The notes under the pieces: generated by a model | Databases searched by the model: none | What the model saw: only the letters and a program-made list of their open reading frames with translations | Told to the model about the DNA's origin: nothing | Origin: Saccharophagus degradans 2-40 | GTDB taxonomy: Bacteria; Pseudomonadota; Gammaproteobacteria; Pseudomonadales; Cellvibrionaceae | Direction of reading: 5' to 3' | Assembly: GCF_000013665.1 (NCBI RefSeq) | Contig: NC_007912.1 | Coordinates: forward strand, 496,001-560,000 | DNA: 64,000 nt | Shown: piece by piece, positions 51,541-60,064 of the stretch | How the letters are laid out: each line of letters opens with the position of its first letter | Position numbering within the stretch: position 1 is the stretch's first letter | Program-made: the position numbers and the translations under genes

Positions 51541-52632
51541 ATGGATGTTAATAATTTGAATCAAGCTAATCCTCTGGGGCTTGAACCGAAAAGGGAAAAA
51601 TCAGGAAGTGACACATTCCGAAAGTACAACTATCAATATCATTGGGCGTTCTGCCGCATCTTGGATGAGCATGAGGCTGGAAATGAGTTTGCTCTTTTTA
51701 TTGAAGAGCACGAAGACGTTACTATTGCTGACTCACTTGATGTTAGCGAAACAGCGTTTGAACTGAATCAAGTTAAAGAGACATCCAAGAGACATACAAT
51801 TCACAGCCTGACCAGCGTGTCCAAGGGTGAGTCCAAGTCCTTAATTGAGAAGTTAGCAGAGAGTTGTTGTGATAAGTCATATTCTCAGAGAATATCTAAA
51901 GTGAATTTTGTCTCAACTGGAGGTTACAGCTTTAATATCCATAAAAAAGGATATAGTTTTGAAGTAATTGGCTCTGGCGAGCTAAGCAATGAAGAAGTTA
52001 AAAAGGTAGAAGATACCATTTCAAACATATCTGGAGCCGAAGGTTTTATTCCTAAGTTAGCTTTTGTTATACCATCTTTACCTGAAAGAGGTTTTGATCT
52101 TGTTGTTGAAGGAAAAATTAGCTCGTTAATAAGCAAGATTGCCCCCGGACTAAAATACGATGCAAATTCTATATATGAATGTGTAATACGAGACCTCAAC
52201 AGAAAAGGCGAGAATAGCTTTGACTATAAAAATTGGAATGACGCTCTTAAAAGAAAAGCCATAACTAGTGGACAATTATCTGAAGTTATCGAGCAGCATA
52301 TTGGCCGAAAGCCAGATGAGAATATAGTTTCTGAGGTGATTCAAATCCTTAATGATGAATATTCATTAAAATCTTTAGCTAGAAGAAATGTTGTTAATGG
52401 ATTTAATCGATACTATACGAGAAAGATTTCAAGCAGGGATTCAATTGTAAAAGAAGTTTCAAGCGATATTGTCAGATGCATAGAAAACAATGCTAAAAAT
52501 CATACCAATGCGCGCGATCTAGAAGTTGATGTGAAGAAAGAATTAAGTGAAAAAACATTGGGTTTTTTTCAAACCCAAGAGGATATAACAGGCGCTTTCT
52601 TATATGAGCTTTTAGAGGGTGTTAAAATATGA
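51541..52632 (+). CDS. Lamassu-like LmuA, DUF4297 (Cap4-type) nuclease
   Basis: A 363-residue protein with an N-terminal DUF4297 domain, a restriction-endonuclease-like fold seen in Cap4 and Lamassu LmuA. SGSDTFRKYNYQYHWAF opens the domain, Glu56/Glu58-Asp59 and the Q77-V-K79 (Q-x-K) motif fit the active site; the C-terminal two thirds are helical. It is followed by an SMC-like ATPase in the same cassette, matching the two-gene lmuAB layout. Expected role: DNA cleavage and growth arrest on phage or plasmid sensing. ATG 51541 follows AAAGGA. Confidence 0.7.
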   Translation: MDVNNLNQANPLGLEPKREKSGSDTFRKYNYQYHWAFCRILDEHEAGNEFALFIEEHEDVTIADSLDVSETAFELNQVKETSKRHTIHSLTSVSKGESKSLIEKLAESCCDKSYSQRISKVNFVSTGGYSFNIHKKGYSFEVIGSGELSNEEVKKVEDTISNISGAEGFIPKLAFVIPSLPERGFDLVVEGKISSLISKIAPGLKYDANSIYECVIRDLNRKGENSFDYKNWNDALKRKAITSGQLSEVIEQHIGRKPDENIVSEVIQILNDEYSLKSLARRNVVNGFNRYYTRKISSRDSIVKEVSSDIVRCIENNAKNHTNARDLEVDVKKELSEKTLGFFQTQEDITGAFLYELLEGVKI

Positions 52633-52799
52633 GTGATGCTAAGTTTGATTATAAGAAATTAATTAGAAGTTTAAGGGAACGCGCTAATGAAAGAAATGTA
52701 TTTCAATCGACTGACAATATTAAGCAAGACAGCCAAGAAAGCAGCCCAGTTCGACTTCTCAAAGAGCTACAACTTAATACTATCAAAACAAAAAAATAG
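52629..52799 (+). CDS. Possible 56-residue overlapping ORF between lmuA- and lmuB-like genes
   Basis: Begins ATGA at the nuclease stop with GAGGG nine bases upstream and runs 113 bases into the ATPase gene in another frame. The first 19 residues (MSDAKFDYKKLIRSLRERA) are highly charged. It may be a small protein, or only a coupling device that brings ribosomes to the ATPase start. Confidence 0.3.
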   Translation: MSDAKFDYKKLIRSLRERANERNVFQSTDNIKQDSQESSPVRLLKELQLNTIKTKK

Positions 52800-54402
52800 C
52801 GTAGGTAAATCTTCGCTAGTAAAAAATATATTTTGGTGCTTTGGATGTGAGCCTCAGTTTGATGACAGCTGGAAGTCGCTAGATTGTCGTGTGATTTTGG
52901 ATTTTGAGGTGAAAGGTAAGCTCTATCAAATTGCTAGGCATGGAAACCGATTTATTCTTAAGAACCATGAAGGTAAGTATAAAGTGTTTTCTGCAACAGG
53001 TGGTGATTTCTCAGTCGAGATCATGGCCTTGCTCGAGTTTGACGCTTTGCTGGCCGTACGAGATAAAGATGAAGTTGTAACACCACCACCAGCCTACTAT
53101 TTTCTACCATTTTATATAGACCAAAAGCAAAGTTGGGCGAATGCTTGGTCTAGCTTCAATAATCTTGGTCAGTTCCCAAGTTGGAAAAAGACCGTAATAC
53201 CTTACCATACTGGAATGATTGGAAAGGAATATTTCGATAAAACAAAAGAAATATGCTCAAAAAAAGTTGAGATGGCAGAAACTAATAAAGAAATAGACCG
53301 TTTTGACACCGCAATTTCTGTAGTAAGTGAGTTTTCAGCCAATAGCGGCATAGTTATCGAAGAAGTAGAGCTGGATGAAATTGAAGAAGAAATAAGTGTC
53401 GACATAATGGATCTACACTTCCAACAAGAAATTCTTTTTGAAGAGCTGGCAAACCTACGGGCAGAAAAGGCTCATGTAGAATCACAAATTGTCATAGCTA
53501 AACAATCGTTGGAGGATGTTGTTGCGGACTACGAATTTGCCGAATGTTTAGATGAGGATATCGAATGCCCCACGTGCGGCGTGGTTCATGACAATTCGAT
53601 AGTGAATAGGTTCTCATTGTATCAGGATAGAAATCAAGCTGAAGAGATCATTAGAAGGTTTCAATCCGACTTAGTGCATCTAGAAGAAGCTATATTAGCT
53701 AAGGACTCTGCCTTTAAATCTGTGAGAGAGAAGATAGATCAATTAGATGAGAAATACTCCTCAGAGCAGGATGGTAATCGAACATTATCTTCTGTTCTTG
53801 ATGCGATTTCATCTAAATCAGTAAGAAAGAAGGTTGAGGCTAATCGAAGTATAAAAATCGAGTCTTTACATCAGCTAGATGTCGATGAAAAGTTATTGGT
53901 TAAAGAGCGCACAGCTGCATCAAAGGAAACCAGAAAACTAGTTAAGGATGCTTTCCAGGAGTACTTCCCGCGATATCTTTCCAAGCTAAAAGCATTTGGT
54001 GTTAACACTAACTCCGTTAAGTCTCCAGAGAACCACGCAAAAGTTGCAGAAAGCGGTGGTGCCGCAGAATCAACAAGAGCAATGCTTGCTTATTACCTTA
54101 GCGTGTATAACCTTATTCATAAGTTTGGAAATCACGTTCTAAGTCCGCTTGTTATTGACACTCCAAATCAACATGAGCAAGCTACAAAGCATTATGAGAG
54201 TATCGTGTCGTTGCTAATTGATGATCTCCCAGAACAGTCGCAGCTATTTGTTTGCGGTATGGATTCTCAGAAATTAGAGCGTTTAAAGGCTAAAGCAAAA
54301 ACTATATATTTAGATGTAGAGCATTCTTTACTTAATAGTGAAGATTTTGAAAAAATCGATTTTGAATACTCGGGACTATTTGAGAATGAAGAGAGCGTAT
54401 AA
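52687..54402 (+). CDS. Lamassu-like LmuB, SMC/Rad50-like ATPase
   Basis: A 571-residue SMC-type ATPase. Walker A is an atypical KQKNSVGKSS (Lys41); a coiled coil of about 200-450 carries a zinc-hook-like C294-P-T-C297; the signature region ESGGAAESTRAMLAYYL and Walker B PLVIDTPNQ (Asp491) follow. In Lamassu the SMC partner senses unusual DNA and licenses the nuclease. AAGGGA precedes ATG 52687; an in-frame stop lies just upstream. Stop codon in R''. No third gene (lmuC size) is present. Confidence 0.75.
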   Translation: MKEMYFNRLTILSKTAKKAAQFDFSKSYNLILSKQKNSVGKSSLVKNIFWCFGCEPQFDDSWKSLDCRVILDFEVKGKLYQIARHGNRFILKNHEGKYKVFSATGGDFSVEIMALLEFDALLAVRDKDEVVTPPPAYYFLPFYIDQKQSWANAWSSFNNLGQFPSWKKTVIPYHTGMIGKEYFDKTKEICSKKVEMAETNKEIDRFDTAISVVSEFSANSGIVIEEVELDEIEEEISVDIMDLHFQQEILFEELANLRAEKAHVESQIVIAKQSLEDVVADYEFAECLDEDIECPTCGVVHDNSIVNRFSLYQDRNQAEEIIRRFQSDLVHLEEAILAKDSAFKSVREKIDQLDEKYSSEQDGNRTLSSVLDAISSKSVRKKVEANRSIKIESLHQLDVDEKLLVKERTAASKETRKLVKDAFQEYFPRYLSKLKAFGVNTNSVKSPENHAKVAESGGAAESTRAMLAYYLSVYNLIHKFGNHVLSPLVIDTPNQHEQATKHYESIVSLLIDDLPEQSQLFVCGMDSQKLERLKAKAKTIYLDVEHSLLNSEDFEKIDFEYSGLFENEESV

Positions 54403-54497
54403 CAAGTCAAAGCACGCGGACTTGGTAAAGCTGTCATCTTTTTCGCTTGCGCTAAAAAGCCGCCATCTTCACCAAGCCGGTGTTTGAGGCGTTATGT
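54397..54497 (+). repeat. attC39 (class 8)
   Basis: R'' GTATAAC, R' GTTATGT, 101 bp; CAAAGCACGCGGACTTGGT arm with ACCAAGCCGGTGTTTGAGG. It closes the 2.9-kb defence cassette; R'' matches the R' at 51496, so all genes between move as one cassette. Confidence 0.9.
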
Positions 54498-54520
54498 TTA
54501 TCCATTAATGTTTGAGTGCT

Positions 54521-54799
54521 ATGTTAAATAATAAACCTAAAATTCCATTTGGATTAGTTGTTTGGAAATGCATCGAAAGCAGCATATTCATATTTCTAGT
54601 AATTCTGATTATGAATAACGAATGGGTGAGTGAGTTTTTTTGGTCACTTGACGCTCCTGAAATGTTCGGACTGGTTTTATTAATCTCAGCTGGTCTGATT
54701 GGTGTGTTGGTTGGGTATTTTATTCTATCTGAAAAAATTAAAAGAAAAATATGGTTTCAATATTTCGACAGTATGGAAATCTATGAAAGCTCTAAGTAA
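54521..54799 (+). CDS. Cassette small membrane protein
   Basis: 92 residues with two membrane helices (about 8-28 and 43-67) and a basic C-terminal tail (EKIKRKIWFQYF). A TTG three codons upstream is an alternative start. Family unknown. Confidence 0.6.
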   Translation: MLNNKPKIPFGLVVWKCIESSIFIFLVILIMNNEWVSEFFWSLDAPEMFGLVLLISAGLIGVLVGYFILSEKIKRKIWFQYFDSMEIYESSK

Positions 54800-54937
54800 A
54801 CATAACCAAACGCTAAAACACCGTTCCGGCCTGCGGCCTCCACTGGACGCCCAAAGCTCCGCTTGTTTGTGCATTTGCTTCGCAAATTGTTGCACAAACC
54901 AGCTCCACTTTGTGCGCCGTTTAGCTATGCGTTATGA
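54800..54937 (+). repeat. attC40 (major class)
   Basis: R'' ACATAAC, R' GTTATGA, 138 bp; CCAAACG instead of CAAAACG after R''. Confidence 0.93.
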
Positions 54938-55247
54938 GCTACCAGCTAGGTATCGCCAAGGTCGGTTTTAAGGTTTAAGTTTAGGTTAATTTGAATGTGC
55001 TATGGAATGGCTTTTTCCTCGGTTTTTCACTTCCATTCCATTTGAAAAAGTACTAGGCTAAACGCAATTTTAGCGAGTATTTTCTTGTCTTTTTTTGCAA
55101 TTCCTACTTAAAGCGCAGAAGGTTGGTACTGCTGCTTTGGCTTTAAGGCAACGCGGCTATAAGTAAAATCAAAGGCATGTATGGGTTACTAGTCTATTTG
55201 GTTGGTAATATAAATTTAAAGGTGTTGCAGGTGCGGTTCGTGGTCTC
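54932..55247 (+). repeat. ORF-less cassette, family A, copy 11
   Basis: A 316-base body. Micro-ORF at 54934-54978 (MSYQLGIAKVGFKV). Hairpin intact; the 3' end has ATATAAATTTAAAGG. Confidence 0.9.
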
Positions 55248-55385
55248 TCATAACAAAACGCTAAAACACCGTTCCGGCCTGCGGCCTCCACTGGACGCCC
55301 AAAGCTCCGCTTGTTTGTGCATTTGCTTCGCAAATAATTGCACAAACCAGCTCCACTTTGTGCGCCGTTTAGCTCAGCGTTATAT
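55248..55385 (+). repeat. attC41 (major class)
   Basis: R'' TCATAAC, R' GTTATAT, 138 bp; TAGCTCAGCG in place of TAGCTCTGCG. Confidence 0.93.
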
Positions 55386-55394
55386 GCTAATCCG

Positions 55395-55862
55395 ATGAAA
55401 TATATCAATTTGTTTTTTATGGTCTTTTCACTTGAAGTTATAGCTGAAAGCTCAGAGGAAAGGTGTCTTAATTTTGTCGGCGTTGGGAATAATTTCCAAA
55501 TAGCTCACGAAAACTCCGATTGCGTATCGGCTGCAAAATTGGGAAGTGGTTCTGCAATGTACTCAATTGGGTTGGGGTACGGTTTTGCTGGAAAACATAA
55601 CCTAGAAAAGGCATATTATATTTTAGCCGCTGCAGAGGAGGTGCCTGCTGCATACTTAGCGCTAGGCAATATTTATCGTGAATCAGATATGGATCAGGCT
55701 ATTGCATGGTATGTTCGTTTTGCGAATACCAAATCAGAAGGATATGGCTACGGCGCATATATGTTGTCCGGCATTTATCAAAAGCTAGAGCAGCCAGAAA
55801 AGGCTAGCTATTGGTTGTCTGTTTGTATTGAATCATCAATGGGCGCTGATTGTGTTAAATAG
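55395..55862 (+). CDS. Cassette secreted Sel1-like repeat protein
   Basis: 155 residues: a signal peptide (about 1-18) and two to three Sel1/TPR-like helical hairpins (AMYSIGLGYGFAGKHNLEKA, AYLALGNIYRESDMDQAI, YGAYMLSGIYQKLEQPEKA). Such solenoids mediate protein contacts in the envelope. ATG 55395; upstream frame is attC. Confidence 0.7.
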   Translation: MKYINLFFMVFSLEVIAESSEERCLNFVGVGNNFQIAHENSDCVSAAKLGSGSAMYSIGLGYGFAGKHNLEKAYYILAAAEEVPAAYLALGNIYRESDMDQAIAWYVRFANTKSEGYGYGAYMLSGIYQKLEQPEKASYWLSVCIESSMGADCVK

Positions 55863-55870
55863 AAGGTCGC

Positions 55871-55984
55871 ATATAACCAGGCTATCATGCTGACATTTTT
55901 TGCTACGCTCCGTTTTGGGGTGGCTACGCCACTTTACCCCAAAACTCCACTCCACAAAAAATGCAGCATATAGCGGCGTTAGGC
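55871..55984 (+). repeat. attC42 (class 3-like)
   Basis: R'' ATATAAC, R' GTTAGGC, 114 bp; CATGCTGACATTTTTTG arm with CAAAAAATGCAGCATA and inner stem GTTTTGGGGTGGC/CCCCAAAAC. Confidence 0.9.
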
Positions 55985-55988
55985 TCAA

Positions 55989-56408
55989 ATGTTTATAGAA
56001 CATATTACAGAATTCGACGATAGGCTAAGTATAGTCGAGTGCATGCTAGATGAGATAGAAGGTATAACTACTAATAGCTTCAATATTAATCCGTATAGAG
56101 AAATTAAATCCCTATATTATCTGGGTTTTCAAGTAGATCTACCTGCCTGTGTACTGGAGGCTTATTCTGAAAGTGTATCAGAAGTTCTGATTCTAAACTT
56201 TGGATTGATTTCAAGTTTGCAAGGTGTTGGACTAGGGAAGCTGTTTCTTTTGAGTTTTGAGGAGTTGTTTCGAAATCAAGGGTATTCTAATATCTTATTA
56301 ACGGCTACACCAAAATCACTAGGTTTTTATGCGGCTATGAATTATGTGAAAATCGGTAAAAGTGAGTTTTCGCTTGTAAAAAATATTCTAAACAAGCCTA
56401 ACAAGTAG
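55989..56408 (+). CDS. Cassette GNAT-like acetyltransferase
   Basis: 139 residues of GNAT fold: the segment FGLISSLQGVGLGKLFLLSF is motif A with G-x-G-x-G-like acetyl-CoA loop, and SLGFYAAMNYVKIG is motif B. The N terminus is not typical. Substrate unknown. The frame reads through R'' and stops at TAG three codons later, so the last residues are attC-encoded. Confidence 0.75.
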   Translation: MFIEHITEFDDRLSIVECMLDEIEGITTNSFNINPYREIKSLYYLGFQVDLPACVLEAYSESVSEVLILNFGLISSLQGVGLGKLFLLSFEELFRNQGYSNILLTATPKSLGFYAAMNYVKIGKSEFSLVKNILNKPNK

Positions 56409-56512
56409 CTGCACGCTGACAACTTTTGCTACGCTCATTTTGTGTATGTCGCGTAGCTCCATTTTACACAAAATGCTCTCCGCAAAGGTTGCAGGTGAGC
56501 TAGGCGTTATAT
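56396..56512 (+). repeat. attC43 (class 2)
   Basis: R'' GCCTAAC, R' GTTATAT, 117 bp; related to attC4 and attC18. Confidence 0.9.
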
Positions 56513-56532
56513 TTTAAGATTAAGGAGAAGCT

Positions 56533-56859
56533 ATGCGATTAATTGTATTTTTATGGGTAGCTATAATTGCCGTGCCTGTGTTTTCAGAAACTACTCACTC
56601 GGATAAGAAAGTAAAGATTATTCATAGTGGTGATACCCGAGACTGTTTCTTTTTTCAGCTTGAAAATGTTAGTCAAGCAGACCCAGTAAGTCCAAATAAT
56701 GAATGGTTTGCAGTGCCTTTTAGCAAAATGTCTTCAGATGCAGTCCTTAGCATTTTAATGGCTTCAAAAGCATCAGGCGGCTCAGTTAAGGTCAATACTA
56801 CTGGTTCTACCGTGTGTGGTGCCTATGCTGAAGTTAAAAATGTATCTTGGTTGCCCTAA
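56533..56859 (+). CDS. Cassette secreted protein
   Basis: 108 residues behind AAGGAG: a signal peptide (about 1-18) and a mature domain with two cysteines (RDCFFF and VCGAYA). The pattern of a central NNEWFAVPF and a helix SSDAVLSILMASKASG is shared by small periplasmic cassette proteins. Family unknown. Confidence 0.7.
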   Translation: MRLIVFLWVAIIAVPVFSETTHSDKKVKIIHSGDTRDCFFFQLENVSQADPVSPNNEWFAVPFSKMSSDAVLSILMASKASGGSVKVNTTGSTVCGAYAEVKNVSWLP

Positions 56860-56997
56860 ATATAACAATACGCTAAAACACCGTTTCGGCCTGCGGCCTC
56901 CACTGGACGCCCAAAGCTCCGCTTGTTTGTGCATTTGCTTCGCAAATTGTTGCACAAACCAGCTCCACTTTGTGCGCCGTTTAGCTCTGTGTTATGA
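56860..56997 (+). repeat. attC44 (major class)
   Basis: R'' ATATAAC, R' GTTATGA, 138 bp; TCTGTG instead of TCTGCG before R'. Confidence 0.93.
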
Positions 56998-57306
56998 GCT
57001 ACCAGCTAGGTATCGCCAAGGTCGGTTTTAAGGTTTAAATTTAGGTTAATTTGTATGCGCTATGGAATGGCTTTTTCCTCGGAGTTTCACTTCCATTCCA
57101 TCTGAAAAAGTACTAGGCTAAACGCAATTTTAGCGAGTATTTTCTTCGCTTTTTTGCAATTCCTACTTAAAGCGCAGAAGGTTGGTGCTACTGCTTTGGC
57201 GTAAAGGCAACGCGGCTATAAGTAAAATCAAAAGCATGTATGGGTTACCAATCAATTTAGTTGGTAATAAAATATTTAAGGTGTTGTAGGTATGGTTCGT
57301 GGTCTC
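56992..57306 (+). repeat. ORF-less cassette, family A, copy 12
   Basis: A 315-base body. Micro-ORF at 56994-57038 (MSYQLGIAKVGFKV). Hairpin arms intact although the loop has changed (CGGAGTTTC). Confidence 0.9.
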
Positions 57307-57444
57307 TCATAACAAAACGCTAAAACACCGTTCCGGCCTGCGGCCTCCACTGGACGCCCAAAGCTCCGCTTGTTTGTGCATTTGCTTCGCAAATTATTGC
57401 ACAAACCAGCTCCACTTTGTGCGCCGTTTAGCTCTGCGTTATGT
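57307..57444 (+). repeat. attC45 (major class)
   Basis: R'' TCATAAC, R' GTTATGT, 138 bp, GTTTGTG arm variant. Confidence 0.93.
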
Positions 57445-57455
57445 AAAGGATTGAA

Positions 57456-57809
57456 GTGAAGAGAAGCACAACGAAAAAGGAAGTTTTTGCAGGGATAATC
57501 CTCGCGTTAGTTTTTACCGGATTAGCCGTGGCGGGTATTTATGGTATGACTCTCCCGCACTTCTCGATTGAACTAAAGAGAGGGGTGTATTGCTTCAGTG
57601 GCCTTACTAAAAATATTTTTCTTACATCACTGATCTTGTGGGCCCCGACGATAAATACAGTTATCTATTTGGGGCTTAGAATTCGGGCAGGTCATTCGGG
57701 CAGCATTATTCAAAACAAGCTTATGTCTGCCTTGCTGTTGGTTCTTTTCTTCAGCTCGGCAACTGGTATATTTGCTAGTCTATTTGTCGCGGGTAGGCAG
57801 TGTGGCTAA
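57456..57809 (+). CDS. Cassette membrane protein
   Basis: 117 residues from GTG 57456 behind AAAGGA; three membrane helices (about 9-29, 48-70, 87-110). Family unknown. Confidence 0.65.
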   Translation: MKRSTTKKEVFAGIILALVFTGLAVAGIYGMTLPHFSIELKRGVYCFSGLTKNIFLTSLILWAPTINTVIYLGLRIRAGHSGSIIQNKLMSALLLVLFFSSATGIFASLFVAGRQCG

Positions 57810-57812
57810 TTT

Positions 57813-57926
57813 ACATAACAAAAAGTTCAACCTGACCTCCGCTGCGTCGTTTGTTTTTGTGGCTTTACGCTTACGCTACCACAAAACCAAACAACTCCGC
57901 TCCGGCAGGTTAACTTGGCGTTATGA
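57813..57926 (+). repeat. attC46 (class 9)
   Basis: R'' ACATAAC, R' GTTATGA, 114 bp; AAGTTCAACCTGACC arm with CAGGTTAACTTGGCG and an inner TTTTTGTGGC/CCACAAAAC stem. Confidence 0.9.
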
Positions 57927-58234
57927 ACTACCAGCTAGGTATCGCCAAGGTCAACATTAAGGCCTAAGTTTTGTATGTTTGTATTTGCTATGGAATGGCT
58001 ATTTTCCTCTGTTTTTCACTTCCATTCCATTTATAAAAGTACTAGGCTAAACGCAATTTTGCCGAGTGTTGGCTTAGCCGTTTTATCGTTTCTACTTAAA
58101 GCGCAGAAGGTTGGTGCTATAGCTGTGGCTTTAATGCAACGCGGCTATAAGTGAAATCAAAAGCATGTATGGGTTACTAATCTATTTGGTTGGTAATAAA
58201 AATTTAAGGTAAAGCAGGTGTTATTGGTGGTCTC
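57921..58234 (+). repeat. ORF-less cassette, family C, copy 13
   Basis: A 314-base body, by eye identical to the cassette at 31434 including its attC. Micro-ORF at 57923-57967 (MNYQLGIAKVNIKA). Confidence 0.9.
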
Positions 58235-58372
58235 TCATAACAAAACGCTAAAACACCGTTCCGGCCTTCGGCCTCCACTGGACGCCCAAAGCTCCGCTTG
58301 TTTGTGCATTTGCTTCGCAAATTGTTGCACAAACCAGCTCCACTTTGTGCGCCGTTTAGCTCTGCGTTATGA
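58235..58372 (+). repeat. attC47 (major class)
   Basis: R'' TCATAAC, R' GTTATGA, 138 bp, identical to attC5. The next gene's ATG lies in this R' box. Confidence 0.93.
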
Positions 58373-58791
58373 GCACTATAGATATGAATAGAATTTCAGA
58401 AAATAAAAGTGTTTTAAACTCAATTTCAGGTGTGGTGGGAATACATTCAATTCTATTCGTTTTTCTGGTTGTTGCAGGGTTTCAATTAATTGCAATTTTG
58501 GCTAGCTTATTTTTAGCCAGTATTTCTATATATGGTTTATGTAGTTCCTATGTGGTTTACGCCGGGGAACATGAAATTAAGGTTGTTAGCTCTTTTGGCG
58601 TGGAGAGCGTTGTTCCAAAGGACAGAATTGTTAGAATGTTTAAAGGTGGTGGGGTGGCAGGCTCCTATACGATTGTTTGGGAAGGTGATAAAACCGGTAA
58701 TCGTAGCGCATCTTTCGTTCCGAGGAGAGATGGAGTTTTGGGGAGGCATAAATTCTATGTTTCTTTTGAGGCCGAATTTCTTAAAAATTAG
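58369..58791 (+). CDS. Cassette membrane protein
   Basis: 140 residues with two membrane helices (about 20-40 and 42-62), then a PH-like beta domain (EHEIKVVSSFGVESVVPKDRI). The first ATG lies inside the R' box; ATG 58384 is an alternative. Family unknown. Confidence 0.6.
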   Translation: MSTIDMNRISENKSVLNSISGVVGIHSILFVFLVVAGFQLIAILASLFLASISIYGLCSSYVVYAGEHEIKVVSSFGVESVVPKDRIVRMFKGGGVAGSYTIVWEGDKTGNRSASFVPRRDGVLGRHKFYVSFEAEFLKN

Positions 58792-58796
58792 AAATA

Positions 58797-58936
58797 GCAT
58801 AACAATACGCTAAAACACCGTTTCGGCCTGCGGCCTCCACTGGACGCCCAAAGCTCCGCTTCTTTTGTGCATTTGCTTCGCAAATTTTCGCACAAAAGCA
58901 GCTCCACTTTGTGCGCCGTTTAGCTCTGCGTTAGGC
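58797..58936 (+). repeat. attC48 (major class)
   Basis: R'' GCATAAC, R' GTTAGGC, 140 bp. One of two sites whose R'' (GCATAAC) does not fully match the cassette start (GTTATGA; 6 of 7). Confidence 0.92.
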
Positions 58937-58951
58937 ACTTCGAGTGTGTTC

Positions 58952-59398
58952 ATGAAATATATATTATTTACATTTATATTGTTCTTGGTTGCTTGTCAGG
59001 ATACACGGGTTAAATCTCCAAAAATATCCGATATCAAAGGTACTTGGGAAACTCTCAGTGTTATGCAGCTTTTGCCTTATGGTCTACTTGAGGTGAACGC
59101 AAAAGGCGAAGGTTCTTTAATCGCTGTAAGCGAGGAAATTACTGGCGAAGTAATAAGGTTCCATTCGTTCGAAAGTCGGGATAGAGAGTTTCGGGTGGTT
59201 TTGCACTTTCTGAAAGGTGGCGAATTGGATGAGGGGGCAGTAATTACTGGGTCAATAGATAGAGGGCAGCTTTGTTTCGATATTTCTGAAGAAGAAAATA
59301 ATGAACGAAATTGGGTATGCTTCACGAAACATGAAAAGGTAGATGGGTTTAGAGCACGGGCTTTCGAGTATCTAAGTAATATGAAGAAAAATGCCTAA
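58952..59398 (+). CDS. Cassette lipoprotein
   Basis: 148 residues: lipoprotein signal (FLVACQD, Cys15) and a lipocalin/META-like start (KISDIKGTWETLSV), then beta strands. Periplasmic. ATG 58952; upstream frame is attC. The stop codon lies in R''. Confidence 0.65.
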   Translation: MKYILFTFILFLVACQDTRVKSPKISDIKGTWETLSVMQLLPYGLLEVNAKGEGSLIAVSEEITGEVIRFHSFESRDREFRVVLHFLKGGELDEGAVITGSIDRGQLCFDISEEENNERNWVCFTKHEKVDGFRARAFEYLSNMKKNA

Positions 59399-59532
59399 CA
59401 AAACGCTAAAACACCGTTCCGGCCTTTGGCCTCCACTGGACGCCCAAAGCTCCGCTTCTTTTGTGCATTTGCTTCGCAAATTATCGCACAAAAGCAGCTC
59501 CACTTTGTGCGCCGTTTAGCTCTGCATTATGA
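59393..59532 (+). repeat. attC49 (major class, mutated R')
   Basis: R'' GCCTAAC, 140 bp; the R' box reads ATTATGA at 59526-59532, so the conserved G at the cleavage point is lost. Confidence 0.9.
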
Positions 59533-59920
59533 GCTACCAGCTAGGTATCGCCAAGGTCAATTTCAAGGCCTAAATTGGAATTGTATTTCTAAGTGCTATG
59601 GAATGGCTATCTCCCTTTGATTTCCACTTTCATTTCATTTAGAAAAGTAATAGGCTAAAGCCATTTACAACGTGCTTTCGTAGCCCTTGGTTGGCAGTTT
59701 TAATCCGGTTTAACTAAATTGTAAAAACACACAAATTAGTTAAACCTCGTTGGTACTAGTCATCAAGTGTGTGCCTATTGGGTAAATAGTCTACAGGTTC
59801 GTATTATTTTATTGGCTTTTGAGCAACGCTGCTTTAAGTAAGGTCAAAAGCATCTATGGGTTACTAATCAATTTGGTTGGTATTAAAAAATAAGGTGTTG
59901 CAGGTGCAGTTAGTGGTCTC
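59527..59920 (+). repeat. ORF-less cassette, family B, copy 14
   Basis: A 394-base body. Micro-ORF at 59529-59573 (MSYQLGIAKVNFKA). The left hairpin's right arm is TTCATTTCAT, keeping pairing only through G-U pairs. Confidence 0.9.
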
Positions 59921-60058
59921 TCATAACAAAACGCTAAAACACCGTTTCGGCCTGCGGCCTCCACTGGACGCCCAAAGCTCCGCTTGTTTGTGCATTTTCT
60001 TCGCAAATTGTTGCACAAACCAGCTCCACTTTGTGCGCCGTTTAGCTCTGCGTTATGA
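59921..60058 (+). repeat. attC50 (major class)
   Basis: R'' TCATAAC, R' GTTATGA, 138 bp; CAAAACG with CGTTTCGG. Confidence 0.93.
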
Positions 60059-60064
60059 GAAACT

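Noticed and set aside
52629..52799. Frameshift joining the 56-codon frame to the ATPase gene
   Set aside because: The ATPase has its own ATG, Shine-Dalgarno and a normal SMC-type N terminus, so no frameshift is needed.
32863..59398. Many open frames that start with a cysteine/alanine-rich stretch such as MCICFANFRTKAAPLCAPF
   Set aside because: These N termini are translations of attC sequence. I moved each start to the first good codon after the R' box.
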